Positions 22,885 to 35,954 of a stretch of DNA of 64,000 nucleotides are shown here, piece by piece. The translations under genes were made by a program, and so were the position numbers. A model generated the notes under the pieces. That model was not told where the DNA came from, ran no database searches, and saw only the letters and a list, made by a program, of their open reading frames with translations. The first letter of the stretch is position 1; each line of letters starts with the position of its first letter. Origin of the DNA: Adenophora triphylla var. japonica (lineage: Eukaryota; Streptophyta; Magnoliopsida; Asterales; Campanulaceae); NCBI GenBank assembly GCA_022495995.1, contig JAFEMH010002512.1, forward strand, positions 271,598 to 335,597, in the 5' to 3' direction.

Positions 22885-24549
22885 TGTAAGTGCTCCAATT
22901 TGAGTTGGTAGCTTTTTCGTTAGAAAGTTAACGAAAGTTTTAACATTTCTAACATTTCTAACAATCTCTAACCTTTCTAATCAAGCAAGGGTAGGTTAGG
23001 GTTTGCTATTTAAAGTTAAACCAAAAAAGGAATCCAAAAAAGCAAAAGAATTAAGAAAATCTCGAAACAGCAAGTTGAAAAACAATTTCTGCTGATATTT
23101 TGAAAAATATTCTTCCTGTTCAAAGCACAGGAGCAAAGCATTTAATGCACCGGGCACGTTTTACGAGGACCTCCGCGCGGACATCTTTGAGTTTTCAGAG
23201 GGCCTATAAATTAAACCCTCCTCTCTCGGTTTACAACACAACTTACTCACGACAACGAAGTTAAGGCGAAATATAGAGAAAACAGTGGGAATCCTTAGAT
23301 TGCCACCATTTTCTCTTGAATCTTTCCCAATCAAATACCAAACACACCAAACCTTGATACTCCTCAAGCCAAACACCAAATCTTGATACTCCTCAAGTCA
23401 AATTCCAAGCCTAGGAAGATAGGGTGTCACCATTGGTAAAGCCCTCCTTCTCAAAACCCTAAAATTCTCTTTTGATCTCTTGATCATCTTGTTCTTCTTA
23501 CTTTGACTTATTTTATGTCTAGTTTAACTTGAGTTTTGACCTAAGATGGTCATCTTGAAGTTCATCTTCATGAATGACCATCTCAAGTGGTCCACATTTT
23601 AGATCTTTAGTCAATTCTTTCTCCTTGGTTTCATCTTTACAAAACCCCCTTTCCCTTTGCAAAGGACATGTTTAAACCCCATAAACTTCCCCAAGGATGA
23701 CTTGAATATGATAACCACTTAACAAAAAGTAGTGGTATCAAGTCTAGGGATGAAAATGGGGTGAACATAGATGCAAATCCCCCAAAAATCACATTTTCCC
23801 TCAAGAACATCTTGCTGTCCAGTAGCATTGTTCTGAGACCTCAGTCCATTTTATTATTTTTTGGACCCAGTAAAACTTGGAATTGGGTGTTGACTACAAA
23901 ACACTTTTTGTAGCCAACATCCAGATCTTTTCAGACATATTTTTATTTTATTTTTTGAGTAAGTAAAACTCCTTTTTTCAATTTTTCTTTTAGAGGCCAG
24001 TTCATCAGCTTCTGGAAATCCAGATTTCACATATGAGATTTTCAGAAGGTTTTGACCCCTCAAATTACTTCCAAAATGGAAAGTTTCTTTGCAGAAACCC
24101 TATTTAGGGTGTTTTAAGATTCTGAGGTTTTGAAGCCTTTAAGTCCATTTCAAAGTCAAGGATCAACTGCCTTCTTTCATTCTGGCAGAATTGCTTTTCA
24201 AATCCAAAAATCTTTTGAGTGCCAAGACTCAACCCAAAAATTCTCCAAAAAATCATGGGATCAGTTTAAAGTCTTAGAAAGAGATCCCAATTTTCACTTT
24301 TCCCAGTTTCAAATTATTTTGGTCAAAACACACACACACACACACACCCACATAACAAAAGGATTTCAAATGTTTGGAAGACTCGTTTTGCGAGGCGCGT
24401 CGGGTGCACACTAACGTCCTTCCCGACGCGTAACATGACCTCCGAACCTAAATCTCTGATCTCGGGCTTTTTTCAAAGTTTTGGCCCTCAAAACAAAAAT
24501 GGCGTGGCGACTCCGTTTTGATTTTCACAAAAAAATCGGGTACTTCACA
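22885..24549 (+). repeat. Gypsy-C 5' LTR
   Basis: Includes CTATAAATTAAA near 23204 as a likely TATA box and a (CA)n run at about 24327-24352. It lacks a 27-bp stretch present in the 3' LTR at about 39203-39229. Clustered CAG/CTG differences from the 3' LTR lie near 23120-23265. Confidence 0.92.
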
Positions 24550-24550
24550 G

Positions 24551-24568
24551 TGGCGACTCTGCTGGGGA
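24551..24568 (+). other. Gypsy-C primer-binding site
   Basis: TGGCGACTCTGCTGGGGA directly after the 5' LTR. This is the type of primer site I know from plant Tat/Ogre-like gypsy elements, and it is not initiator methionine tRNA. The exact tRNA needs a tRNA search. Confidence 0.7.
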
Positions 24569-25989
24569 ACTAAGCTTTTTCTAAAAAAAAATGATATTTG
24601 GTATATTGGTGGAAACCATTAAACTTCCCGTTATCGCCTCCTAACACGAGTCGGGGATAAATTGTGGTTTAACAATCCCACGTACCGGTATCATCGTTTT
24701 CAAAAAAAAAAAAGAAAAAGCTTTCGAGGGTCAAGCTTCCGTCCCGACATTTGAAAATCCTTTGTTTTGTGTGTGTTGATTTTTGCACATTTTTCGTGTT
24801 TGTTTTGGCCGCCTCGGAAAAAGTCAAAATTTTGACTATCGGAATAATGTCCCTAACTGTTGGAATTTTTGTGATTATGTGCTTATGTGCTCATTAATTT
24901 TCAAAGAAAAATTTCAAAAAAAAAAGATTTTTCAAAAAAGAAAATTTCCAAAAAAAAATCATGCATCATACTTTTTAAGACACATAAAAAATTTCTATTT
25001 TACTCAGAAAAGAAGATAGGCGCTTGCACACTACGCGCACGTTGACCGTACACATTGCACACTACGTCCTTAACCCGGGAAATCCTTGTCGCGGTCCGTT
25101 TGGTCTTATTACGCCTCTCGGACGAGCACAGGACTACCCAAACATCTCATGGAGCCTCGTGTCGACCATGCACTTGTCCGTGACACACTTTGTCCGAGAC
25201 CCGGTTGGTTTTTAGTCTGGTCCGTGTCATGCCCTGTCTGTGTATAGACTTTTCCTTTCAAGCCTTTGTCGGCATACCGACTCAATATCTTTCGGGTCCC
25301 TAATCGGTCGAAGTTACGCCGGTTTTCCGCCGCGAGACTTTGACCAAGATATTGACCGGCGCCTTGACTTCGGCTCGGCGCACAAATTATACACGGCTCC
25401 CGGCATGACACCGAGTCATCAAGGATTAATGATTATTCAATGCCTAATTACGGCCTAATTGACGACAAGTCAAGATCAATCGTGGACATTCATCGGTCCA
25501 AATCATGCCGACTTTCTTGTCGAGCCTCGGACATGATCTTGACTTTGACGTCGGCTTTGTCCGTAATTTACATCGAATACTCATTAAGACTCGGATTACC
25601 CGCCGACTTCTAGGATCGTTTTCTTTCGGTCGGTGGGACCCGCTTGCCCTATAGGACCCTCGCCGGGCCGTCCACCCCGGGAGGTCGAAATACGGGTGGA
25701 ATACGAGGGGCTTATAGACATAGTGACGGGGCCCACTGATCCGAGGAATCGAGTAGTTCGAAAAAAAAAAAAGAAGAGCAATCTTTTCCAACCAATTAGG
25801 TTAATAAAACGTGTTTTAAGTAAACATGAACAAATAATCGCATGTTGCATGAGCCTAAGAGCCCAAACACCTACCCTCCTTCAATTCCCGCCATCTCCGA
25901 ACCCTCGTGTCTTTCCCCAGCCTCCGCGTAAAGCTTAGTTTCGGGCACCGGGTCACCGTTTAATCGGTTGGGAAGAGTCAAGTGCCTCA
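24569..25989 (+). other. Gypsy-C leader, no recognised gene
   Basis: Begins with A-rich tracts (24580-25010), then a CpG-rich stretch (25020-25740). Short frames on both strands show no domain. Ogre-type elements can carry an extra ORF before gag, but I cannot support one here. Confidence 0.5.
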
Positions 25990-28196
25990 TCGGCTTCGCC
26001 GTTTGTTTCAACTCCGGGTTTGAATGTCCGCATCACCGGTAACGAGGAGGACAACGTCACTCCGCCTCCCGGACTCCTCGAGACGAACGGCAATGGAATC
26101 GGTTAGCGTAACGTATGAGAATGCGGACGGGAAGCACACTGAATAGCCTTATCGAGGCTATTAAGAGCCATGGTTTGGCCGCCGGCCTCAATCCCGATGG
26201 CACCTTCACTGTGGAAGAAGAGGATGACCCCAATCCCAATCTCGGTCGCCCGATTACTCCAGATGCCACCACCAACCTCCTTCGGTGCTACCGTAACACA
26301 TGTTCCTCGATCTGCAGGTCGAGACCACCGGATCCATGCGGCTGATGGGACGAATCGGTTCACGGCTCCTCGGTGGGGGCAAAGTCGGCACGGAATGTCC
26401 TCTCATGGTTGGGGATACCTCGGAATGCCACAGCAGATTGGAATCCCACCTCGGTTCGGAACCGATCAATCCGAGACCTTCACATCAACGGCCACAATTT
26501 GGAATGCCGCCACAATCGGTTGCGGGCCACGGTCAGGAGCCCTCCTCGAGAATGGTACTGGTTCGGTTGCTCCTCACACGGCTTTCACAAATCCATTCAC
26601 TCGAGACTTCTATGGGTTATCAAGCCTTCATCCGGTTTCATCCGAATCACCAGACCACGGTATCCTCTCGGTTATGCATCCTCGCCACAACCGGCCATGC
26701 AATTCAACAACCGGGGACAAAGAACCCGCACTTAAGCCTACTTATGGGCCTCACTCCGAAAATCCAAGCAATATGGCTACCTCGAGATCTGCCTCCATCT
26801 TCTCTGCCGATTGGAAGCCAACAACGGCAAGTCGCCGGGTTCTATCCTTTTGCCCGGCTCCTACCTACACTCCCCGGGGTAATTTGGGCCAAGGACGGGT
26901 TTTCACCTATGCTCCGGATATGGTATTCTTTCCACCAATGCACCACCAACAGCTAGTCCTCTTCCTAGCTCAAATATCGGCTCGGGAATTCCCGCTCCGC
27001 CTTTGGATCCCCAATTGGCTTGGTTTATGGAGCAACACAAGGAAATGAAAGCACAGATTGCTGAATTGACCGCCAAAAAGAACTTGCTCTTCGGCCTACG
27101 AGATCCCGACTCGATTGTCCCCCGCCTCACAAGTTTGTGATGCCCACTCTGGAATTGTTTGACGGGAGTGCATGCCCTAAAACTCACTTGGACACCTATA
27201 CTTTGGCAATGAAGGCTAAGGGATGCACAAACCAGCGGTTGGCCGATTACTTTAGTCTCTCTTTGAAGTCGGGGGCTTTGAAATGGTTTTTCCGATTGCG
27301 GCTGAAGCTAGGGCTACTTGGGAACAAATTACCGGTACTTTCACGAGATAAGTATAAAGCCAACTTGGAGTGGGAGACAAACGAGTTGACACGCAAACAA
27401 CGATGCGGCGCCATAATGAGAATATTGGGGATTTCTATAAGAGATGGAACTTAAAGCTCGGTGAAATGGCCATTCCTCCCTCGACGAGGAGCGGTTAGAC
27501 ATCTTTCGGTCATGCTTGAAGCCGCATTTGAGAGCTTCCCTCGGCCACTTTCCCTACGCCGACTTGCGTGCAATGGTTAATTCGGGGCTAAGTTTGAAAA
27601 GGCTTACAATCGGCCATTGCTGCACTCCGCCACGGATATCGGGCTCCTCCCTCCAAAACTACTCTCACTTTCGCTAAAGGCAAAGAGGCGATCGGCTACG
27701 CGGGACAGATCGTAACAATGCCACTTCCTTTGTTCCCAAGAAGCCTGATGCATCCAAATCCCGGCTCCAAGACTTGAGAAACTTTGGGATGCCTTTGAGT
27801 GATATCTTCAGAGGTTTGGTGAGAGAAGGTTTGCTCCGGCCTTTGGAAAATTATCAGCCTAGAAACCCCAATGCTCCTTTGGATACCTCCAAGCATTGTG
27901 CCTTTCATCAATACCATGGGCACCTGACGGATGATTGCGTCCCCCTGAAAAAGGCCATCCAAGGGTTGATTGAGCAAGGGAGGTTAGAGATGCCTGAAGG
28001 ACCCAATACTATCAATAACCCGCTCCCTAACAACATGAGTGTCAACATGATCGAGTTTGGTGGTTCAAGCCTTGTGGGCACAATGGAGTTTGACTCGTCC
28101 CTTTGCAAGGTCAATGAACCGATCATCGCAGCAATGAAGATGGTTGGATTGAGCAAAAAGTTGCCAAGGAAATCCCGATGGAAAGGTCTGCAATAG
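25990..28196 (+). pseudogene. gag: Gypsy-C gag pseudogene
   Basis: Frames are repeatedly broken. Recognisable pieces are STPGLNVRITGNEED near 26010, PLDPQLAWFMEQHKEMK near 27000-27050, and the retrotransposon gag core (27137-27330) with TLELFDGSACPKTHLDTY and ADYFSLSLKSGALKWF. Shifted continuations follow with YKANLEWETNEL and LRASLGHFPYADLRAMV. The last piece, 27774-28196, has KHCAFHQYHGHLTDDCVPLK, a CxxxH...H...C zinc-knuckle-like motif typical of the gag-protease linker in Tat elements. Protease and everything after it are missing. The many indels may be partly assembly errors. Confidence 0.75.
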
Positions 28197-28946
28197 CTCC
28201 GTCTCCAAATGGCCGAAGAATAGATGCATGGTTCAATAGCAAAGAGCGGCTAGGCCGGGGCTACCAATCTTTAAAATAGTCCTTTGAGTCAACCTTCGTA
28301 GGTTCTAGTACTTTTCTTTCACCTAAGTCCTTCCTGGACATTAGTCGTTGTAGTCCATTTTGGACATAGTGGTTAAGTGTCTAATTTTTAATATAAGTCT
28401 TTTTTTCTTTTCTTGCTAGACTCGAGACAATCATTTGCGCACCCACGTTACACTTAATTGAAATGGTTTTATCCAAAATGATCACTTGTCTTTGCTCAAC
28501 CACTAATTCTTCGAAAATGATTAATATTTAAACTAATCGGAGTGAGAAAATCAATTGATATCCTTCCCAAATTGGGGCTTACCAACTCCCCATCTTGCAT
28601 CTCATATGCTCACATCCCTTTCATCATCATCATCTCGTTGCTCGATGAATTTGCATGGATTTTTCTCATATAAAGCTTAAGCAAGCAATGAAGACTTAAT
28701 CTCGTAGGGATTGCGGTTGAAACCTTTCACCCATAGGAAAGCCATTACCTCACCCTTACTAAACACTACCCTCTCATTTCAAGATCGGCGTGTTTTGAAA
28801 CCCGGTTTAGCCATTATTTTTGCTCCATGCGAGAGAAAGTCCAAGCGAGCCCGAGAAGTTAGCTTTGAGAATCGGCGATGCGCAAATTATCTCAAGCCAT
28901 GAAGGAAGGACAAAGATAATCCTCAACTCCTCGAAGCTTTCCAAGT

Positions 28947-28982
<36 letters not shown>

Positions 28983-28995
28983 AAAAAAAAAAAAA

Positions 28996-29027
<32 letters not shown>

Positions 29028-30371
29028 AAAAAAATAAAACAAAAAAAAGAAGGATTTTAAAATCCTCACAATCTCGGATATAATTCCAAGCTCCTCAGGA
29101 AGCCTTCCAAAAAAAAAAAAGAAGAAGAACTCAAAAGTCCCCGACATCTCAAGAAGCTCTCCAATGATCAAAAAGGAGCCTGAATTCTCGCAAGATCGCA
29201 AAAAGTTGTCAGTCGCTCGGACTTCCTCTTATCATTACCTTAAACCAATCCCAAGCCATCCTCTCAATTTTAGAGGATACTCCCATCACCATTACCCTTG
29301 CCCTTGGCCAAGTCAAAATCTGACCTCTCATTCTTGGAGGCAATCAATCTTCCTCGCCATAGATTTCCCAAACACATCCCCGCGAGCCAACCTCTCATCT
29401 TTAGAGGTTCAGTCAGTAAAAGGCCTAGCCGACCTCTCATCTCAAGAGGTCATAATCTCCCAAATCACCCGATAGCCGATCGAAGCCCGGAAACACAACT
29501 ACAGTCCCTACCGGATAGCAGTTTCATTCTAATATCCTCGATGTCAGGATCAAATTAATGCTTCATTGCTTGCTTAAATTGGAATCTAATCCATTTTGGT
29601 TCAAAATTACCAATCAAAGATTGTGCAAATTCAACCCTTCCCTTCATGTGAGCATATTTCATTTCTCCTCACAAACACTTGCCGTGGATGTCCCACTGGG
29701 GCTTCGCATCCGTGTCTTTCATGGACACTCTAAGGGGATATGTTATTCAATCCTCCAAATCCTCAAAATCCCCAAAGGTCCTCAGACCCTCGAATTTCAA
29801 CATCCATTCTCTTTTCATTCGGGATAGGCCCGAACTACGGCGACCTGAGCTCTTCATAATGGAGGGAACGTAGGCAACCAGAAATGGTCCGGTCGAAATC
29901 ACAAACAAATCTCAAAAAAAAAACCCGGTCTCATCAAGGATCGTCCCTATACACTTTCCGCCCTTCCAAGCTTGATTTTCGATATCAGTTGGTTTTCTCC
30001 TTGTGATTAATCAAAATATTTGTTCATATCAGATTTAGGGATTGAATAACCCGAACGTTAACAAAGGGTTTTAAGCAGCCTTGTGATCATCATGAATAAG
30101 ACAAGTTTTCAAGTGTCTCGACAAGTCTTCTCTCTCTCCATCATAGGGAAATAGAGCCAAACATTGTCTTTACATGCAGGGGCTTCCATACACTTTTCCA
30201 CACCTTGTGATGCTTATACTCTCTCAAAAGAGTCAAACCAAAAGCGAGAGTGTCATACACAAATTCGGGAGACATTCCCATCTTTCAAAAGATATGCCCC
30301 TGCACGTAAACATTTCTGAGTCTTGTCCAGTAACTGGTTGACTAAGGTCTGAAAAGATGGGTTCCCCCTCT
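28197..30371 (+). other. Gypsy-C non-coding interior with A-rich tract and short hairpins
   Basis: No pol is present. An A-rich tract (28948-29050) is interrupted by single C or T. Between 29260 and 29449 four 17-bp units of the form CCTCT-N7-AGAGG occur (29260, 29324, 29391, 29433; the second is imperfect). Lysine-rich or phenylalanine-rich frames here are translations of the A/T tract. Confidence 0.6.
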
Positions 30372-30760
30372 CACTACAAGAAATAACAACATTAGGGTCG
30401 GCAAAGTACCGTCCCAAAAACCCATTTTCCCGTCCCTAAAAGTATTAAGGACGTCATATAGGACGGGAATAGGGGGTCCTAATTAACACGCGTCCTAAAT
30501 ACTTTAGGGACCCCCGTCACCGTCCCTATAAGTTTTTAAGGACGAGAAACGGCCGTCCCTAATAATATTTATTATTAAAAAAAATTATTATTTATTTTTT
30601 GCGGGAAAAATTTGGCGGCAAAACATATTTGGGACGAGTTTTTTGAGACGGCAAAGCCGACCCTAATAATATTTGCAGCCAAAAAAAAGTATTGGCGGGT
30701 AATAATTAGGGACCTAGTCCCCGTCCCAAATGTCATTTTGGATTAATTAAAATGTCGCCC

Positions 30761-32039
30761 AAAAAGTCAATGTAAAATATTATTCATTCAAAAACTGACA
30801 ATATCTCCTAATTTACAAGATCCAAATACATAAACGCACACAAACTCGTGCATACGACAATACCAAAATCAAGTACATTAACCAAAGCTAATCAACTACA
30901 TCATCCAAATAAAATCATCAATTAACCAAACAAAATTAGATTCTTTAGAAGTAGTTCGAATCTCCATTTGAAATAATTTGACTAAATAAGTTTCTAACTA
31001 GTTCTAATCATCTAAATTGCAAATGATGTAGTCAAACAAAGTATTTCCCAAAAAATTGCTTTTTCATCATATCGTTCCTTGATCGAGATCTTCATGTAAA
31101 CCAATATGCAACTATTAAGCAATGAAACCTGTAAAAAATAAAAATATTACGTTAACGAAGAAATAACTAACCATCATGACATATCTGAATATATTTTTGA
31201 GCAAGTGACATATGAGATAAAGAGACAATGGTGGTAAAACTGAGCAGTGATTGTGTTCATAATCATGAACAATAAACATTTCATTTTAAGTGTACAATAA
31301 TAGTACTCCGTATCAGATGAGCATCAACATAGCAAATTCACTATGACACTAAGTTTCCAGGTCAAAGAGCTTAATGAAATTATTCCAGTCCCCAAAGGAA
31401 GAGAACCTATCAGTTCATTTCCATGAGATAAAACAATTAATCTCTGTAAAAAAAAAAAAACAGTAAATTATGTGAAAAAAAGGGTGCCTTCAGTTGTGCA
31501 ATCTACAGGCACCAATATGTGGAAAACACAGGGCTCCAGTGTATCTTAGAGGCAATTCACGAACCTATTTACACCTATTTGAGGGCGAATTATGTCTTAA
31601 GAAACTATATCAAGATAATAAGATGGAGCGCATGTAAGTTCTTTCCAAAGGTGTGATGATGAAGGTTGCTAAATATATTGAGGCACTGAACATAATTTAT
31701 TTCTGGTTCCATATTAACAATTAGTGAAATAAGAGAAACTATATCAAGATAATAAGATGATTGACAAGAAAAATGAAAATAACATGACTGAACTGATAAA
31801 AATCTAGGTGTAAACCATTTCCACCTGTATAAATATCCCTCATGGAAAGACACTTGAAAATATGAGGTGCTATTGGGGTCATTTTTGTGAAAATGAATAA
31901 TGCGAATTTTAGCAGAAATTTTTCTAAACGTGAGTTAAATAACATAAAAATAAAAACTTTCTATAACAATCAAGGGTAATCATGTGAAAAGGGGAATCAT
32001 ATATGCATAAAAAGAATAAGCAAGAATTCAGGTCACCTT
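30761..32039. other. CACTA-2 interior, unassigned
   Basis: AT-rich sequence with no clear exons. A 30-bp block with AGAAACTATATCAAGATAATA occurs at about 31600 and again at about 31735. It may contain introns or the 3' region of the captured gene. Confidence 0.4.
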
Positions 32040-34260
32040 ACGTGACAACTGCACGAGGCACTCAAGAACTGCATCCTGAAATTTCCTGTTCCACTGGATC
32101 ACTTCCTCCCCCAGGTTTGAATCATCAAGTGAGCAGTGTATGCTTTTTCGCAGGTGTCTCGTCATAACACTAACTGCACTAACTAAAGTAACAGATGCTT
32201 GCATCTGTTACTTTCTCTAGCTTGATTATCGTGGTCAAGAGGCTGAGGCTTCTCTTTTATCCCTAAATTTTCCAAAACTACAGAGACAACCTGTGACATG
32301 AAACAAATATCAAAAGAAATAAAACATGTCGTATTCCTGACAGAATATAGAAGGAAGAGAGACAAACCGTGAACTTCTTTTTACAAATAACAAATATTCG
32401 ATGGTGAAACAGTAAGAGACATTATAAGCAAAAGTTGCCATACACTAGAAAAATTGGCAGATCAAAAAGATGCATTTTTTCACAGAGACTTTACAGCCAA
32501 AAAATAAAATTAAAAAATGACTGTTTTAAATGCATTCAAATGATATTGGCCATTAGCCAATGACATAACATACTCCTTCCGTCTCACAATGATAGTTCCA
32601 CTTTTTAAGTGGTTGATTTTATCAAACTTCAATTAAAGATTTAGGAAAGACCAATTATCCAAATGCAAAATATAAAAATTGTTATTGGGAGTACTTTTAG
32701 TGGTGTATCAATAGCAAATTTTAGAATGTCATTTGGATAATTAGTTTTTCCGAAATCTTTTGTCAAATTACAATTAAATCATGGCAAAAGGTTGTAAGAT
32801 AAATGAACACCGAAGTAACAGATATCAAACCCAAACTAGAAAGTATATTCAACCAAGAAATTACGACACTAACCATCAAGCAAGATATCATAAATATTTC
32901 AACCCAATCATATACCACATCTAACAGGAACATCCAGGCTTAAAAAGACCACGAAACAATCATATCAAAAAATCTCAAAGAAAATGACATGTCTAAGTCT
33001 CAGCAGATTGAAGATCATTACTAACTAGTCTTCTTTATAATGATATTTACTGCCTTATTAATAGAAAGCTTCTCTTGTACGTTAAGATTCTTGATGGACT
33101 GAGTTTAGGTAATACTTTCTATAAGAATTAACCATAAAGTAATTCAACAGATCAGTCTCGGGAAAATCCTGAGGATACCCTGGGTGACCGAAAAAATAAA
33201 TTAAAATCAACCATACAGTACAACATTTTAGAGTATCATGTTTTTCGAAACCTGTAATCAACATTTTACAGGTGTAATCCATTACTGCATGACAATTTCA
33301 GAGTAACTTTAATTTAGAAATTTCATGAACGTAGTCCCATACACAAACTAATACTTAATAAGAACTGCAACTATTTGAGCTAAAACTTTCCAAGGGAGGG
33401 CTTGCTGAAGAAATCATTTTTAAAATGTTTTTTTTTTTATAAATGGCATATATCATTCAACATTCTTTGTTGTTCTCATATGTATTTGCTTTAAATCCTA
33501 AGAAAACATTATGGAAAAGATATAATGAAAAAAAAAACCATGTTATACAAGGATATGTGTATCCCTCTATTAATCTACCGATTAATAGAGGGAAATTAAA
33601 CAGAGAGAGAGACTGAATATAACAAGAGAGAGGATTAGATAGACTTAAAATATGATCAAAATAACACCCCAAATCCAAACCTTAGCCCTCACCACAAATC
33701 CAACAACGCAAGTGAGACCAATATTATGGGAAACCTAATCTCAAGAATACAAACAGAGAGGAAAGATGCTCGTACCTGGTTGGATAGATAATCGACAAAA
33801 CGTTGGAGGAATCGTTCTCGCCTGGAAATAAGAAAACCGAATTTAAGGTACCAATAATAGCAAATATCCCGATTATGTTTCAAAATTGAAGAAGTGAACT
33901 AATAATCTGAAGAATACAAACTGATAAATTGATCGCCGAACCTGAGAGAGATTGATCGACGAACCGTAGTTGATTTTAGGGTTTACGCCGGTTGATTTTA
34001 GGGTTTACGCCGATTGATTTGCTAGAGGGAGAGAAAGAGGCATAGCATGGCAGAGAGAATAGGGAGAACATATTGATCGCCGAACTCGTGGTTGAATTAA
34101 GGGGTTACGCCGATTGATTTGCCAGAGAGAGAGAAATAGGGCGGAGCGTAGTAGAGAGAACAGGGAGAACAGGCGAAGGGTTTTCTTTAGTTTTTTTCTT
34201 TCTGTTTTCTTTTCTTTTTTTCTTTCCTTTTCCATTTCCGTTTGTTTTGTTTTGTTTTTT
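32040..34260 (-). pseudogene. Captured EFR3-like (ARM-repeat) gene fragment with 5' UTR-like exon
   Basis: On the minus strand: a CT-rich 5' UTR-like segment with an internal duplication of about 110 bp (33980-34180); a short exon bounded by TTTCCAG and CAG/GTACGAG (about 33776-33822); an exon reading QVVSVVLENLGIKEKPQPLD (about 32215-32300); and one reading VSVMTRHLRKSIHCSLDD, then NLGEEVIQWNRKFQDAVLEC and LVQLSRKV (about 32047-32190). These phrases fit plant EFR3/semi-rolled-leaf type proteins, which scaffold PI4-kinase at the plasma membrane. The assignment comes from memory of the family. The join between the last two exons is out of frame and marked by a perfect palindrome. Only a small part of a large protein is present. 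Confidence 0.55.
32185..32214. repeat. Perfect 14-bp inverted repeat with 2-bp loop at a captured-exon junction
   Basis: AAAGTAACAGATGC, TT, GCATCTGTTACTTT. It lies exactly where the two EFR3-like coding pieces meet without an intron and out of frame. Confidence 0.9.
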
Positions 34261-34417
34261 TTTTTTAGCGCAGTGAAAAACGCCGTCCTTTTAGGCTCAA
34301 CCGTCGACCCAAATTAGAAATCAAGGTTGGATGTCTTATAAAGTTGATAATAGGGACAAGTAATTTTTCCCGTCCCAAAAAATGATGTCCCTAAAAAAGA
34401 CTTTTTTTGTAGTGTCT

Positions 34418-35329
34418 GTAAGACTACTCTGAATTTCTTCATGCTGGGGCTTGCTAAGCGGTTCTCCCAGGTTCTCCTGTAGCAGCTCTTCAAGCTGGGG
34501 CTTATATAGTCATCTTTGGGTCCACGTTGGGTTCTTCACCACGAGATAGACTCGCCAAATCACTTCTTCAAAATCTGGACTTTGCCTACTCAGGATCCGG
34601 GGGCTTTGTCAAGATGGTCTTTTGGACCCGAATTTTATCAAGTCGCAAGAAAGAATTTCAGCTTCAGAACTTGGTACACGGCAGCTTCCCGTAGCATCGG
34701 AATTCAAGATCAGGGTTTCTCCCGGCATTAGCAATTCCATCAAATCATCCTCCGGACAAGGTTTCGGCCAAGGTCACAGCTCATCCAAATGAAAGAAGCT
34801 TCACTCGTATCAACGTTGGCCCTAAAGTCTGTCAGCATCAGCTTCAAATGACCAAGAATGAGAGGGAAAGTTTCAATCAAGATCCGGGATCCGAATCCAA
34901 TCTCATCAAGATTGAGGTCCATGTGATATTGCTGACAAAACCTCACCAACAACCGCTGTTTAAATCGCGACCAAGGGTTCTCATCCCCCACATGATCAAA
35001 ATCTGTTCCAAGCAGTCTCCATACCCATGCATCCCCACTAAAAATCTCCCAAGGGCTCATGTAGCATGCACAAAACTTGAGTCAATAGGAATAATCCTAA
35101 ATCATCGAAGATCATAAATCATAATTTTCCTGCCAGAAGCTTAGGCTAAGTGCATCTTCGAAAGCAAGTAAATGCATCATCCCATAATCATTTTTGGTTC
35201 CATGCATGCATCTGTCATCATGAATGCCATATATGCATCTTCCTCTTCACTAACGAATGCAGGAATTCAAACGTGAAATCAAATCCCCCTTTTTTCGGCA
35301 AGGATGATCTTCACCAAAGACGACCTCCA
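34418..35329 (+). other. Gypsy-C 3' interior, non-coding
   Basis: Resumes after CACTA-2. It has repeated phrases such as CAAGCTGGGGCTT (34440-34505). A 106-codon minus-strand frame (34740-35060) has no recognisable domain or homologue in the window, and I do not call it. Confidence 0.5.
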
Positions 35330-35715
35330 ATGAATGAAGACGCCCTCCAACATCTACAGTTTGACAAAGACAAGCTCCGGCGTCTGCAACTTGCTAAAGA
35401 CGTCCTCCAATGTCCACAAATGGATGAAAACAGCCCCAATGAAGACCACCTCCAGTGTCTACAATTCGGTCAGAGACGCCAAGTTCTCGAATACAAGTCG
35501 GTCAGGGACGCCGAGTTCTCAAAATGAAAATCGGTCAGGGACGCCAAGTTCTCAAATGCAAATCAAATGCCAGTTGGTCAGAGACGCCAAGTTCTCACAT
35601 ACAAATCGGTCAGAGATGCCAAGTTCTCCAAGGCAAGAAGGTCAGAGACGCCAAGCTCTCCAATACAATGCGGTCAGAGACACCAAGTTCTCAAAAGCAA
35701 GAAGTCCCAATGTGA
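35330..35715 (+). repeat. Tandem repeats of Gypsy-C 3' region, set 1
   Basis: First a degenerate unit of about 45 bp around AAGACGCCCTCCAAC..., then units of about 32-40 bp with GGTCAGAGACGCCAAGTTCT, at least eight copies from about 35468. Confidence 0.85.
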
Positions 35716-35954
35716 ATACAAGCTCAACCACCTCTACAAGGTTGACGATCACCAGCAAGATGCAGACTCAACCAAACTCCTCCTTCAGGTCAAAATGCTT
35801 CCAAAGACAGCAAATCGTCAGCAAAAACCGTCCCACGAACAGCAACTTAACAACTCTTCATCAACATCAGCCGTAGCCTCAGTCCTTCCGGCAACTACAG
35901 GTAAGCACAGCACAGGTATGAAAGCATATCTTAGTCAACTACTTTTCTAAAAGA

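Larger units (their letters stand above)
30372..34414. mobile_element. CACTA-2: non-autonomous CACTA element carrying an EFR3-like gene fragment
   Basis: Left end CACTACAAGAAATAAC (30372), right end reading inward CACTACAAAAAAAGTC from 34414. The target duplication is TCT (30369-30371 and 34415-34417). Its left end matches the right end of CACTA-1 and its right end matches the left end of CACTA-1, so the two are one family in opposite orientation. Subterminal GGGACGG/CCGTCCC words crowd both ends (30395-30760 and 34365-34400). No transposase is seen. The interior is a captured, intron-containing host segment on the minus strand. Confidence 0.93.

Noticed and set aside
28820..29201. Poly-lysine and poly-phenylalanine frames
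   Set aside because: Translation of the A-rich tract in Gypsy-C; no gene evidence.
31390..31440. LRR-like phrase on the minus strand in CACTA-2 (NELIGSLPLG)
   Set aside because: A single short match with no repeat periodicity or neighbouring exon; could be chance.
34740..35060. 106-codon minus-strand ORF in Gypsy-C
   Set aside because: No homologue in the window, no domain, and antisense in a non-coding 3' region.
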